A stretch of 64,000 bases of DNA from JAGBWK01 sp964544595. GTDB lineage: Bacteria > Bacteroidota > Bacteroidia > Bacteroidales > Muribaculaceae. The stretch covers positions 1-64,000 of the forward strand of contig CAZJBM010000006.1 of the NCBI GenBank assembly GCA_964544595.1, given 5' to 3'. Below are positions 9,628-18,051 of the stretch, one piece after another. Position 1 is the stretch's first letter. Every line of letters starts with the position of its first letter. Both the position numbers and the translations under genes were made by a program. The notes beneath the pieces are model-generated. The model searched no databases, was not told the origin of the DNA, and saw nothing but the letters and a program-made list of their open reading frames with translations.

Positions 9628-10593
9628 GGCCAGTAAGAAAGGGAAGGGGGGAGATTGGGGGCTAACTTTCAGTAAGTCAGGAAGCTGCACCATGGTGCAG
9701 CACTACTGGCGGAGGCACAGCCATGTTTCTCTTTCGTGCGCCTAAAGACGCACGCTCCATATTTGGTTGCCACACTGCATTTTGCGTTTTTTTGCATGCC
9801 GAAGGCATGCGGCTACAAGTTGGGGCGCAGGGGTGGGCGCTTTCTGACGGCTGAAGCCGTCGGTCGGTAAGAAAGGGGGAGGGGGGAGGATGAGTGAGAG
9901 GACCTAACTTTCAGTAAATCAGGAAGCTGCACCATGGTGCAGCACTACTGGCGGAAGCACAGGGGTGGACGCTTTCTGACGGCTGAAGCCGTCGGCCAGT
10001 AATAGAGAGATATTTGCTGGCCGCGTTGGTTCTCTTTCGCGGGGCTGAAGCCCCACGCTCCATATTCGTTTGGTAATCAGGAAGCTGCACCATGGTGCAG
10101 CACTACTGGTGGGGGCGAGGGGGTGGGCGCTTTCGGACGGCTGAAGCCGTCACCCAGTAAGAAAGGGAGAGGGGGGAGATTGGGGGCTAACTTTCAGTAA
10201 GTCAGGAAGCTGCACCATGGTGCAGCACTACTGGCGGGGGCGAGGGGGTGGACGCTTTCTGACGGCTAAAGCCGTCACCCAGTAATAGAGAGATATTTGC
10301 TGGCCGCGTCGGTTCTCTTTCGCGGGGCTGAAGCCCCACGCTCCATATTCGGTTGGTAGTCAGGAAGCTGCACCGTGGTGCAGCACTACTGGCGGGGGCG
10401 CAGCCATGTTTCGCTTTCGTGCTGCAATCGGTTGTAAATCAGGAAGCGGCACCATGGTGCAGCACTACTGGCGGGGGCGCAGGGGTGGACGCTTTCTGAC
10501 GGCTAAAGCCGTCACCCAGTAATAGAGAGATATTTACAGGAGGGGTTGTGTCTCTTTCGCGGGGCTCTATATATGATTGGGGGGGAGGTATAT

Positions 10594-10628
10594 GAGAAAC
10601 CCGGCCGATGCGCAGGCAGGGGCCGGGT
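10594..10628 (-). terminator. Intrinsic terminator of the LDT/ribH cluster
   Basis: On the minus strand ACCCGGCC pairs with GGCCGGGT across a 14-base loop and is followed by TTTCTCAT. It lies about 30 bases beyond the L,D-transpeptidase stop. Confidence 0.65.
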
Positions 10629-10656
10629 AGGTGTAGGATATGATTTTATTCTTATG

Positions 10657-11379
10657 TTAGTGCTCGAAGGGGAAGTTGGGCTCGTCTTCGGCGTGGATGA
10701 TCACGGGCATGCCGACGTAGGCGTAGTTGGCTTTGAGGTCGTCGATGTCGGCGTCGCGGAGGCGTATGCAGCCCTCTGACGCTCGGCCGGGTACGGACGA
10801 CTCGTTGTTGGTGCTACCATGGATGCCGATGCCGGAGTGGCCCGGTGTGCGCAATCGGAGAAACCAGTTGCCATAGGCGCGGATGTTGCCGCGGCCATCC
10901 TTGAAGTCGTGGTGCCACGTCGATGCGTCCTGGATCTGCTGTATGGTGAACGGCTTCGCCATAGTCGATTCGGGGGTCTTCATGTCGCCGACTTTCTGCT
11001 TGTTGCCTTTGTTTTTGCTAAGGCAGGCGGGGTAGCGGGCAATGAGGGTGGTGTCGCCGTCGATGTCGGCGTAGACCGATAGGGTCTCGTTGAGCTTCGA
11101 GATGACGATAAACGATTTCTTCTTGTCGAACTTGCCGTCGTAGTATCGGGTGAACTCGGTCACAGAGGCCTTTGCGGCGGCGTTTTTGGCGGGCGCGGGC
11201 GCCTGGGCAGGCAACGACTCATCGGCGGGGACAGGCTGGCTCTCGTCGGCCTCTAAAGCGGCTGATTGGGCCTGGTCGGCGGGGCGGTCGGGGGGGAGTA
11301 TGTCGCGCGACTCGGCTTTGGAGGAGCAACTCATCATAGCCGCGGCGAGAACGGAGAGCGCGATAGCTGAAAGTTTCAT
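10657..11379 (-). CDS. L,D-transpeptidase (YkuD family) lipoprotein
   Basis: This 240-residue lipoprotein probably cross-links peptidoglycan (3-3 bonds) or attaches ligands to it in the periplasm. The N-terminus has a lipobox ending at Cys19 (AAMMSC). An Ala/Pro/Asp-rich linker runs to about residue 80, and the YkuD domain follows. The family signature GIHGST ... SEGCIRL is visible, with Cys204 as nucleophile and the HG histidine. The usual SHGC is SEGC here, a replacement of the residue two before the Cys. It is the last gene of a minus-strand cluster, 12 bases after the preceding lipoprotein gene, and is followed by a terminator. The YkuD assignment is firm; the exact cell-wall substrate is unknown. 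Confidence 0.9.
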   Translation of the reverse strand: MKLSAIALSVLAAAMMSCSSKAESRDILPPDRPADQAQSAALEADESQPVPADESLPAQAPAPAKNAAAKASVTEFTRYYDGKFDKKKSFIVISKLNETLSVYADIDGDTTLIARYPACLSKNKGNKQKVGDMKTPESTMAKPFTIQQIQDASTWHHDFKDGRGNIRAYGNWFLRLRTPGHSGIGIHGSTNNESSVPGRASEGCIRLRDADIDDLKANYAYVGMPVIIHAEDEPNFPFEH

Positions 11380-11391
11380 AGCGTTAAGTCG

Positions 11392-12141
11392 TTAATAAGC
11401 TTGGGAGAATTGACGTGAGATATAGAGGGTTTGGCCGTTGTAGACGACCTGGTTCCAGTCGCCATGCGCGCCGGTGCAGTAAAGGATCTCGCCGTTGGCG
11501 GGGTAGATGGGGGTGCCGTTGGCGGTGGAGTAGATGGCGCCGTTGAGCGAGGGCTGCCAGCGAAGGCGCACGTGGGTGCCTGTCACCATGATGTAGGCGG
11601 GGAAGGTGACGGGCTGGTAGCCTGTCTTTTTAGCGGCGGGAGCCTTGGTGGAGGCTTTCTTCTCCTCTTTCTTCACTTTGGCCACGAGCTGCGCTCCGCC
11701 GACGATGTCGCCGAGATTCTGGATGTCGTTGTCGCTCATAAGGACGCCCTCAAACCATAGGTTGACAGCCTTTGAGTCGCCCGATTTGATGCCCTTGACG
11801 AGGGCAGCGGCCTCTGACTTGTCGCGGAGCTGGAGCTTGACGTTGGGTATCTGGTTGCCGTTTTTGTCGTAGAGTCGCACGAAGGGGCGGTCGGAGGGGC
11901 CTTTGCCGACGATGTCGGCGACAGCGGGGTCGCTTTCGCCCTCAGGCACGATAGAGAGCACGATCTGGGGAGTCAGCGAGGAGAGGTCGAGGACGGCGAC
12001 GCCTTCGAGCGAGGCGTAGTCGGTGAGATTGCCCTGAATCTGGGTGTTGATGTTGGGGATTTCGACGCGGGTGATTTTCTTTTGGCACGCGGAGAGAGCG
12101 AGCAGGCCGATGCACATAAGGAGCAGGAATGATTTTTTCAT
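11392..12141 (-). CDS. Lipoprotein with C-terminal SH3-like domain
   Basis: This 249-residue protein has a signal peptide with lipobox LLALSAC (Cys19), so it should be lipid-anchored. Residues about 25-150 are not recognised. After a Lys/Ala-rich linker (KKEEKKASTKAPAAKK), the last 75 residues have the look of a bacterial SH3-like domain: an ILYCTGAHGDWNQVVYNG pattern, and HVRLRWQPSLNGAIYS like the start of SH3_3 repeats. SH3-like domains often bind peptidoglycan, which fits its position directly upstream of an L,D-transpeptidase. It probably acts with that enzyme at the cell wall (inference). Confidence 0.75.
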   Translation of the reverse strand: MKKSFLLLMCIGLLALSACQKKITRVEIPNINTQIQGNLTDYASLEGVAVLDLSSLTPQIVLSIVPEGESDPAVADIVGKGPSDRPFVRLYDKNGNQIPNVKLQLRDKSEAAALVKGIKSGDSKAVNLWFEGVLMSDNDIQNLGDIVGGAQLVAKVKKEEKKASTKAPAAKKTGYQPVTFPAYIMVTGTHVRLRWQPSLNGAIYSTANGTPIYPANGEILYCTGAHGDWNQVVYNGQTLYISRQFSQAY

Positions 12142-12174
12142 CGTAGTAGGGGGTGTTAGTCGCGATATAGCGGG

Positions 12175-12666
12175 TTAGAGATTGCGCACTTTGTTGGCGA
12201 AATCGACCATTTTAATGGCGGTTTCGGCCGCTTCGGTGCCTTTATTACCGAGCGAGCCGCCAGCGCGGTCGAGAGCGTCCTGGAGGGTGTCGACGGTAAG
12301 GACACCGAAAATAACCGGGATGTCGCAGTCGGCGTTAAGGGCGGTGACGCCCTGAGTGACCGACTGGCAGACGTAGTCGAAATGGGGGGTGCCTCCTCGG
12401 ATGACGCAGCCGAAGACGATCACGGCATCGAACATCGACGACTCGATGAGCTGCGAGGCGCCGAAAGTGAGCTCAACGGCGCCGGGCACCTTGAAGACAT
12501 TTATTTGCTCGGCGGGAATACCTTGCCCGGCAAAGAGGTCGAGCGCGCCCCGGGTGAGAAGGTCGGTGACGTTGGAATTCCATTCGGCCTGGACGATGGC
12601 TACTCTGATGTCGGGGATGGAGGGGAGGGCGGCTTTAGGCGCTCCCGAAGCGAGTTGGGTTGACAT
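12175..12666 (-). CDS. ribH: 6,7-dimethyl-8-ribityllumazine synthase
   Basis: This 163-residue protein makes the riboflavin precursor 6,7-dimethyl-8-ribityllumazine from 5-amino-6-ribitylaminouracil and dihydroxybutanone phosphate. Family marks are VPGAVELTFGA, GCVIRGGTPHFDYVC (with the catalytic His) and IPVIFGVLTVD followed by NKGTEAAETAIKM. Length and layout are normal. It lies in a minus-strand cluster after a PfkB-like kinase and 33 bases before a lipoprotein gene. The neighbours are not riboflavin genes, so the other rib genes must be elsewhere. Confidence 0.96.
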   Translation of the reverse strand: MSTQLASGAPKAALPSIPDIRVAIVQAEWNSNVTDLLTRGALDLFAGQGIPAEQINVFKVPGAVELTFGASQLIESSMFDAVIVFGCVIRGGTPHFDYVCQSVTQGVTALNADCDIPVIFGVLTVDTLQDALDRAGGSLGNKGTEAAETAIKMVDFANKVRNL

Positions 12667-12720
12667 TTTTTATTTCTTCTAATAATTGGTTGTTTATGGT
12701 GGATTCACTTGAAGGGGGAA

Positions 12721-13485
12721 TCAGACGGGGATCGAGGAGAGAATCGAGGCGATGCATTGGGCCGCGTCGGCTCCGGGCGCGATCGGAGGGAGGTCGATGC
12801 TGCCGAATGATCTGGCCGAAACGGAGCCGGAGCCGGAGTCGGCGCTGAGGCACACGGCCCCGGGGCAATAGAAAGCGAGATTGTTTTTAAACGCACGGTC
12901 GGCGTCGTCGTGGCCGTAGAGGGCGGGGAGGTCGCCGGGAAGGGTGATGACGAGGTCGGCTATCTCGAGGTTCTCGAATATGGTGGGCATCACGCGGGTG
13001 ATACGCTGGATACGCCGGTCGTCGACATCGGGGATATACACGATAGTAGCTTTGCGCTCCTTGCAGTTGGTAAGAAACGACCAAAGGCGCTGGCGCACAC
13101 GCTGGTCGATGGCAATGAAGCCCCCCACGACTATCAGATCCTCACGCTCGATACGGGGCCAGGTGATGTCGAAACCCTCCTCGGAGCCGGGGAGGTCGTA
13201 GCGCGAGGTCTCGCCCCCTTCGGGCCGCAAGGCTATGGAGGTCTTGTAGGCGTAAAGGTCGGCGTAGGAGGTGTCGACTCCGGCGCCGCTGAGCTTGGCG
13301 TTGATTTTCTTGCCTATGGAGTCGTTGCCGATCTCGGTCAAGAGAATCGGGTTGACCCCCCGGGCGGCAAAAGTCTCGGCAACCTTAACTATGCAGCCGC
13401 CGATAGAGGAGCCTGTAGGCTGGCTGTCTTTGAAAAAGATGTCGAGCCAGGTCTCGCCGATGAGTATGATTTTTCTGTCGGGCAT
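12721..13485 (-). CDS. PfkB-family carbohydrate kinase-like protein, degenerate active site
   Basis: This 254-residue protein has the PfkB/ribokinase layout: an N-terminal ILIGETWLDIFF with GGCIVKVAETFAARG (substrate and lid region), LTEIGNDSIGKKI, and a central part with VVGGFIAI. The C-terminal anion-hole motif, normally GAGD with the catalytic Asp, reads APGADAAQCIASIL, so one Gly is missing. It is also shorter than most family members (about 300). It may be an inactive or divergent sugar/nucleoside kinase. It starts 9 bases after the SIS-domain isomerase gene, so the two may handle the same sugar phosphate; that is inference. Confidence 0.75.
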   Translation of the reverse strand: MPDRKIILIGETWLDIFFKDSQPTGSSIGGCIVKVAETFAARGVNPILLTEIGNDSIGKKINAKLSGAGVDTSYADLYAYKTSIALRPEGGETSRYDLPGSEEGFDITWPRIEREDLIVVGGFIAIDQRVRQRLWSFLTNCKERKATIVYIPDVDDRRIQRITRVMPTIFENLEIADLVITLPGDLPALYGHDDADRAFKNNLAFYCPGAVCLSADSGSGSVSARSFGSIDLPPIAPGADAAQCIASILSSIPV

Positions 13486-13494
13486 ATCGATTGG

Positions 13495-14094
13495 TTATTT
13501 AGAGGCCACTTGGCCGAGATAGCCGCCATGATGGCGCTTGGCGTAGTCGGCGCGGGTAAATCCGATGCGGTTCATGACGTTGACGACGAGGATGTCGCCA
13601 ATGACGGTCATGATGGTGGTAGAGGTGGTGGGCGTCAGGCCAAGGGGGCACACTTCGGGGGCGCCGCCGGTAGAGAGGGTAATGTCGGACAGCTCGGCGA
13701 GCGGGCTCTCGGGGTTGCCGGTGATGACGATGATGGGAATGTCGGGGATGAGGTTGCGGGCGAGCTGAATGAGCTGGATAATCTCGCTGGTCTTGCCGGA
13801 GTTGGAGATAAGCAGCAGCAGGTCGTCGGGCTGCAGGAGCCCGAGGTCGCCGTGCTGGGCCTCGGAGGGGTGGAGATTGACGGCGGGAGTGCCGGTGGAG
13901 GAGAAGGTGGTCGCGATGTTCATCGCTATCTGGCCTGCTTTGCCCATGCCGGAGGTGACGAGCTTGCCACCGCGGCGATTGACGCGCTCGACGATCAGAT
14001 CGACGGCTTTGCCGTAGCCGTCGGTCACGGGAATGTTGAGAATGGCGTCGCTCTCAGCCTTGATTATATCTCTGATAGAGTCTTTGATGTCCAT
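13495..14094 (-). CDS. SIS-domain sugar-phosphate isomerase (KdsD/GutQ-like, no CBS)
   Basis: This 199-residue protein is a SIS (sugar isomerase) domain protein related to arabinose-5-phosphate isomerases that supply KDO synthesis. Seen are GGKLVTSGMGKAGQIAMNIATTF, shortened to VTSGMGKAG as the signature, HPSEAQHGDLG and ISNSGKTSE, which bind the phospho-sugar. Classical KdsD has two C-terminal CBS domains; these are absent here, as in many short Bacteroidetes versions. I chose the internal ATG (MDIKDS) because it aligns with family N-termini; an upstream ATG at 14115 would add seven residues. It heads the cluster and is followed after 9 bases by the PfkB-like gene. Confidence 0.85.
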   Translation of the reverse strand: MDIKDSIRDIIKAESDAILNIPVTDGYGKAVDLIVERVNRRGGKLVTSGMGKAGQIAMNIATTFSSTGTPAVNLHPSEAQHGDLGLLQPDDLLLLISNSGKTSEIIQLIQLARNLIPDIPIIVITGNPESPLAELSDITLSTGGAPEVCPLGLTPTTSTTIMTVIGDILVVNVMNRIGFTRADYAKRHHGGYLGQVASK

Positions 14095-14162
14095 GTTTAC
14101 GGTATTGTCTCGCAAAATTACGAAAAACCCTTTAAATGCCGAAAATATAAGGGCAATTATTA

Positions 14163-14497
14163 AGAGCCTGTCCGATAAAATCTGTTAAGGCTGAGGCAGT
14201 GGGCCATTGAGCAGAGTTGTTCGTGTGATGAGGGAGTGTTCGAGATATTGCTGAAGAGGCTGCTCCGTCAAAGCCGCGAACGAGCGCGTGGACGCGAAGG
14301 CCGAAGTCCGACAATGGCGATCATGGACAGCCAGAGTGTCAAGAGCGGGCTAACCCATTACCTCCGTTTCGCATCTCTCGGGTGCTTTTGAAGCCGTCGC
14401 TCGGTCACAATGCGACGGCATTGCTCCCTCCCGTCGCCTCCAAAATCCCTCCAAGATATGCGACCTCAGCGTTAACATATTTTATGGGACAGGCTCT
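14163..14497 (+). mobile_element. Decayed IS5-family element with 30-bp inverted ends
   Basis: The left end AGAGCCTGTCCGATAAAAT and the inverse of the right end, AGAGCCTGTCCCATAAAAT, pair for about 30 bases with few mismatches. The interior holds a transposase fragment (14200-14352). Positions 14361-14497 are, in opposite orientation, nearly the same as 35219-35360 of a second element. No target duplication is obvious. Only 335 bases remain, so it is not autonomous. Confidence 0.85.
14200..14352 (+). pseudogene. IS5-family transposase fragment
   Basis: One frame reads through a segment typical of IS5-group DDE transposases: GVFEILLKRLL, an Arg-rich linker and then MAIMDSQSVKS. The motif DSQSVK contains the first catalytic Asp of this family. 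Upstream helix-turn-helix and downstream DDE parts are missing; the frame soon runs into the repeat sequence and stops. It is a remnant only. Confidence 0.85.
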
Positions 14498-14566
14498 TGA
14501 CAAAACCGCCGGGCTTGTGCGCGCGACACAGCCCGGCGGCTCGATATCGGGAGTGAAAACTGATGG

Positions 14567-17500
14567 TTAGAGAACCACTTTCTCGCCGTTGACGATGTAG
14601 AGGCCGGCAGGGAGGGTAGAGAGGGCGGCGCGGGGAGCGTCGTCGAGCAGGAGGATGCCCTGGAGGCTGTAGACGGTCACGGCGGGGGCTTGAGAGTCGG
14701 CGTCGACGCCGTCAATGCCTGTCAGCGGAGTGGCGTGGCCGGCGATGGGGATAAGCATCGTGGGCGCGCCCTCAGAAGAGAGCTGGAGATAGGCTTCGTG
14801 GAGGCCGATCTCTTCGGGGGAGAAGGTCACGGCGATCTTGCCACCCTCGGCGGGGAGCGATTTCACCGTAGGCTTGAATTTGGAGGCGTTGGCTCCAACG
14901 ATGGTCGCCTCGATCGGGGCGGTAAGGTTAGCGCCGGTGACGGTGATCTCTTCGCTGGTGGTGGTATGGTCAACTTCGCCAACGATGTCGAGCAGGTCGG
15001 TGTCGACATAGATGTATGGGATGTCGGTACGGCCCCAGCTGACGTTGTCGATGTAGTAGGAAGTGGCGGTGTCGGTGCCGCGTGTCGACTTGAATCGGAA
15101 TCCGATGAAGAAGACGTCGGCGAGGTCGAGTCCGTCGAGATTGACCACATGGTCGATCCATTTCTCGTTCTGGTCGGCTACCATCGGAATGTCGAGGCCG
15201 TTGATAGGCTGAATGTAGGGCTTATCGGGGCCGTCGAGGAGGTCGATGTAGCATACGTCGAGGGTAGAGTAGGGGTCGCCGCTCTCGGGGAGAAGGGTGG
15301 CCATGACGCTGAATGTAAATAGCTTAGACTCGGCGTTGCGGTAGTCGAGGGCTGGGGTGAGAAGCATAGCCTCCATCGGCGACGATTTGGTTGCTTTAGA
15401 GTCGAACGCGGTGACTTTGGCCATATAGTTGACCTGGCCGTCGCTCTCCATGCTGTAGCCCCACCACGCGCGGGTGCCTTCAACGGCGGCGTTAACCCAA
15501 CCGGGGAGGGTGAACGCTTTGTTGCGGTAGTCGGCGACTCCGTCGAAGTTCTGAGTCATTTCCTTAAGCGGGTTGGCGGTGTCGTAGACGAGAGGCTGGC
15601 CCTCGGGTTTCTCAGGCTCGACGGTGCCGGTAGAGGTGCCGGTGATAGTAAGGATCTTGGTCTCGGCCATGCGCGAGGTGAAGGTGATGGTGGCGGTGTA
15701 GTCGCCGGGCTGGGAGGGGCGGAATGTCACCTTGATGTCCTGCTCGGTGTTCTTAAGGAACGAGGATGAGGCGAGGATAAACGATCCGGGCACGGAGGAG
15801 CTGATCGACATGGTGCCGTAATCGATGAGATTGGCCGAGGAGAGCTTAAACGTCTGCTCGCTGGTGGTGCCGGGGGCAGCGGAGAAGGGGGGCATCGACT
15901 CGGGGACGATGATTTCGGGGAGGTTTTCGGGGTCGTAAGCGTAGGCGGTCAGCGAGTAACCGGTAGAGAGCTCGGTGGGCTGGGCGTCGAAGTTGACGCG
16001 GACGTCGTGCTTGCCGATCTCGGTAGGCACATAGTAGAGCGTGATCACGGTGTGCTCCTGGCCCACGGGAATCTCGTCGGCGCTGAGCTCAAACATATCG
16101 CGGTTTTTGCCGGTGAGGTAAACGGAGACGGGGGCTGTCAGTCCGAGCGTCTTCACGTCGAAGGTGGCGAAGGTGGTGCGCTCGTTGATTTTGGCTGCTT
16201 CGCCTTTGAATACCTGCTCGGGAGTGACCTGAAGCACCTGGTTGGCCACTTGCGCGTCGGTAATATCGCCGAGGTCGCGGGGCCAGATGACGGCGCCGTT
16301 CTTAGCGACGGCGATGCCGCTGACGGTAGCTTTCGCGGGGATGGGGGTGCCGATAAGGTCGGTTCCGGCGAAGGGGTGGACCATTATGACGGCAGCCGAC
16401 GGATCGACCGCGTCGTAGCTCTTGGCGGCGAAGTCGCCAGTCTCGGTAAATGTGAGATCCTCGATCTGCACGAGGCGGTTCCAGTAGAGGTCGGGCGACG
16501 CCTTAAGCTCGGCAATGGTGACCGGGGTAGGGGTTTTGTCGGATCCGGCGGTCACGTTCGAGGGGTCGACGGGGACAATGGCGTAGAGCGCACCCTCGAT
16601 TACCTGGGCGTAGATCTGCGACACCTTGTCGGCGCGCTTGAGGGTCATCTCGCCGTCGACATACTGGAAGTCGACGCAGATAGCCCCGGTGAAATCCTGG
16701 AGATACACTTTCTTGCCGTCGACAAAGGTCACGACGCCGTTGCGCGACTCGATGGAGAGCACTTCGCCGTCGGCGTAGCTGTTGTCGAGGAGGTTGTTGG
16801 AGATGTTGGCGTAGTTGAGGGGAGTGGTGACGCTGAGGGCAGAGCCGCAGAGAGCCACGGTGGCGTTTTCTGCGCCGGGGGTAGAGAGCGTGAGGGTCTG
16901 CTTGTTTTCGCCTCCTTTGGTCGGGTTGTAAGTCACGGTCAGTGTGTAGCCGTCGGCTTCATCCTTAGAGATAGTGGTTGCCGACGCAGAGAAGGGAGCG
17001 GCTACCGACACGTTGACGTCGCCGGTGAGGCCGGTGGCCGAGATGGTCAGCTGCTTGGCGACGGGAGTGCCGGGGAGGGTCGTGCCGAAGTCGAGAGCCG
17101 AAACCGACGCGGAGATCGCGGCGTCGCCTTCGGGAGGCGTCGGGCCGGGATCGTCGCCGCCCCCTTCGCCGGTGCAGAGAAGGTCGGCGAGGTCGGTCGC
17201 CACACGCACGGCGTCGATGTCGACGCGCGACGCGGGATTGGCTGCGGAGCTAACGGGGGAGATTGCCACGCCCTGCACGCCGTTGGTGGCGCTAACTGAG
17301 CCTTTAGCGGCGAGGAGTAGCTCGGGAGTGGCGGTAGCTGAGGTGGGATTCACCCAGAGGCTGATGTCTTTAGTCGCGAAATCGTATCCCACGACAACGA
17401 GATATACCTTGTTGAGGTCGTACTCGGTCGCTCCGTAGGTTGCAGTGGAGGTCGCGGCGGCGAGGCCAACCTTGAATTTGCCCTCCGAAGCGGCGGTCAC

Positions 17501-17944
17501 GGCAAGCGAGTTGTAGCGGCCGTTGGAGATGCCGTCGCCCCAGCCGGAGTAGTTCTTGCTCGAAAACGACATCACGAAGCTCTTGCCAGAGCCAACTTCG
17601 GTGGCTTTGATGAGAGCGGAATAGTAGATTTTGCCGCTGACGACGGCGTCCTCAGTGAATTGTTTCTGGAGTATCTGGTCTTTTCCGTTGTTGTTTCCGG
17701 CAATAGATGCCATGTTGCCAACGGGGGTGTCCTGATAGCCGGGGAGGGTGAGCGATCCGGCCACGACCTGGATCGGAGCCTCGGTGTTCTTGCCGTTGAG
17801 CACCCATCCGCCCTGGTTGTACAGGTCGCCGACATTGTAAACGAAGTTGTCGGAGAGAAGCACATCGGCCGAAGCGGTCAGCCCAGTCATGGCTATGGCC
17901 GCGGAGAGTGCGAAATGCTTGAGGTTTTTAAGTTTTTTAATCAT
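14567..17944 (-). CDS. Very large secreted multi-domain protein with MAM/choice-of-anchor-like domain
   Basis: This 1,125-residue exported protein has an N-terminal signal sequence (LKHFALSAAIAMTGLTASA). Residues about 28-255 resemble a concanavalin/LamG-type jelly-roll. Residues about 280-370 and 590-790 look like Ig-like or ASPM-type beta-sandwiches. A central part near 375-570 resembles the OB-like DUF5689 region (VYLQDFTGAICVDF). Residues about 800-990 resemble a choice-of-anchor J/MAM domain (NFDGVADYRNKAFTLPGWVN ... YYIDNVSWGR). The tail (VYSLQGILL ... LSTLPAGLYIVNGEKVVL) is T9SS type A-like. No catalytic residues were identified, so a binding or adhesion role is only inferred. It is transcribed alone, with a promoter-like site at 18011-18041. 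Confidence 0.82.
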   Translation of the reverse strand: MIKKLKNLKHFALSAAIAMTGLTASADVLLSDNFVYNVGDLYNQGGWVLNGKNTEAPIQVVAGSLTLPGYQDTPVGNMASIAGNNNGKDQILQKQFTEDAVVSGKIYYSALIKATEVGSGKSFVMSFSSKNYSGWGDGISNGRYNSLAVTAASEGKFKVGLAAATSTATYGATEYDLNKVYLVVVGYDFATKDISLWVNPTSATATPELLLAAKGSVSATNGVQGVAISPVSSAANPASRVDIDAVRVATDLADLLCTGEGGGDDPGPTPPEGDAAISASVSALDFGTTLPGTPVAKQLTISATGLTGDVNVSVAAPFSASATTISKDEADGYTLTVTYNPTKGGENKQTLTLSTPGAENATVALCGSALSVTTPLNYANISNNLLDNSYADGEVLSIESRNGVVTFVDGKKVYLQDFTGAICVDFQYVDGEMTLKRADKVSQIYAQVIEGALYAIVPVDPSNVTAGSDKTPTPVTIAELKASPDLYWNRLVQIEDLTFTETGDFAAKSYDAVDPSAAVIMVHPFAGTDLIGTPIPAKATVSGIAVAKNGAVIWPRDLGDITDAQVANQVLQVTPEQVFKGEAAKINERTTFATFDVKTLGLTAPVSVYLTGKNRDMFELSADEIPVGQEHTVITLYYVPTEIGKHDVRVNFDAQPTELSTGYSLTAYAYDPENLPEIIVPESMPPFSAAPGTTSEQTFKLSSANLIDYGTMSISSSVPGSFILASSSFLKNTEQDIKVTFRPSQPGDYTATITFTSRMAETKILTITGTSTGTVEPEKPEGQPLVYDTANPLKEMTQNFDGVADYRNKAFTLPGWVNAAVEGTRAWWGYSMESDGQVNYMAKVTAFDSKATKSSPMEAMLLTPALDYRNAESKLFTFSVMATLLPESGDPYSTLDVCYIDLLDGPDKPYIQPINGLDIPMVADQNEKWIDHVVNLDGLDLADVFFIGFRFKSTRGTDTATSYYIDNVSWGRTDIPYIYVDTDLLDIVGEVDHTTTSEEITVTGANLTAPIEATIVGANASKFKPTVKSLPAEGGKIAVTFSPEEIGLHEAYLQLSSEGAPTMLIPIAGHATPLTGIDGVDADSQAPAVTVYSLQGILLLDDAPRAALSTLPAGLYIVNGEKVVL

Positions 17945-18010
17945 TCTGAATTATAATTGGTTGTTTGATTTTAAAAGTGAGTGAAATCGGGTAGGATTAG
18001 TTGCAAATCG

Positions 18011-18041
18011 CAAATATAGGTATTCTGCGCTTAATGCGCAA
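18011..18041 (-). promoter_or_regulatory. Promoter TTG-N20-TATATTTG (minus strand)
   Basis: Read on the minus strand, TTG (18041-18039) is followed after 20 bases by TATATTTG (18018-18011), matching the Bacteroidetes -33/-7 arrangement. It sits 67 bases upstream of the 1,125-residue secreted protein. Confidence 0.65.
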
Positions 18042-18051
18042 TAAAAGCAAT

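Larger units (their letters stand above)
8939..10570. repeat. Gene-free mosaic of four hairpin (REP-like) repeat families
   Basis: About 1.6 kb holds no credible gene and is built from four interspersed hairpins. Family A, GCATGCC-GAA-GGCATGC, is at 9066, 9178, 9448, 9560 and 9794. Family B, GGGGCTGAAGCCCC followed by ACGCTCCATATT, is at 9010, 9122, 9293, 9392, 9504, 10041 and 10324, with a truncated copy near 10558. Family C, GACGGCTGAAGCCGTC, is at 8941, 9230, 9612, 9846, 9978, 10136, 10261 and 10498. Family D, CTGCACCATGGTGCAG, is at 9337, 9685, 9927, 10085, 10210, 10368 and 10447, the last two with changes. Read on the minus strand, most A and D copies have GTAG, two bases, then the palindrome, as in REP elements mobilised by RAYT transposases. 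No RAYT gene lies in the window. Confidence 0.85.

Noticed and set aside
9039..9636. Repeated small frames in the hairpin array
   Set aside because: They arise from the duplicated repeat DNA on both strands; no start context, no family, and the same peptide repeats exactly with the repeat.
8939..10570. CRISPR-like array
   Set aside because: Units are palindromes of several kinds with shared linkers and irregular spacing; there are no unique spacers of constant length and no cas genes.
12910..14163. 417-codon plus-strand frame
   Set aside because: It is antisense to the PfkB-like and SIS genes, which have clear family motifs; its Gly/Val/Asp-rich sequence matches no family.
16007..17299. 430-codon plus-strand frame
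   Set aside because: It is antisense to the 1,125-residue secreted protein and shows only reversed-frame composition.
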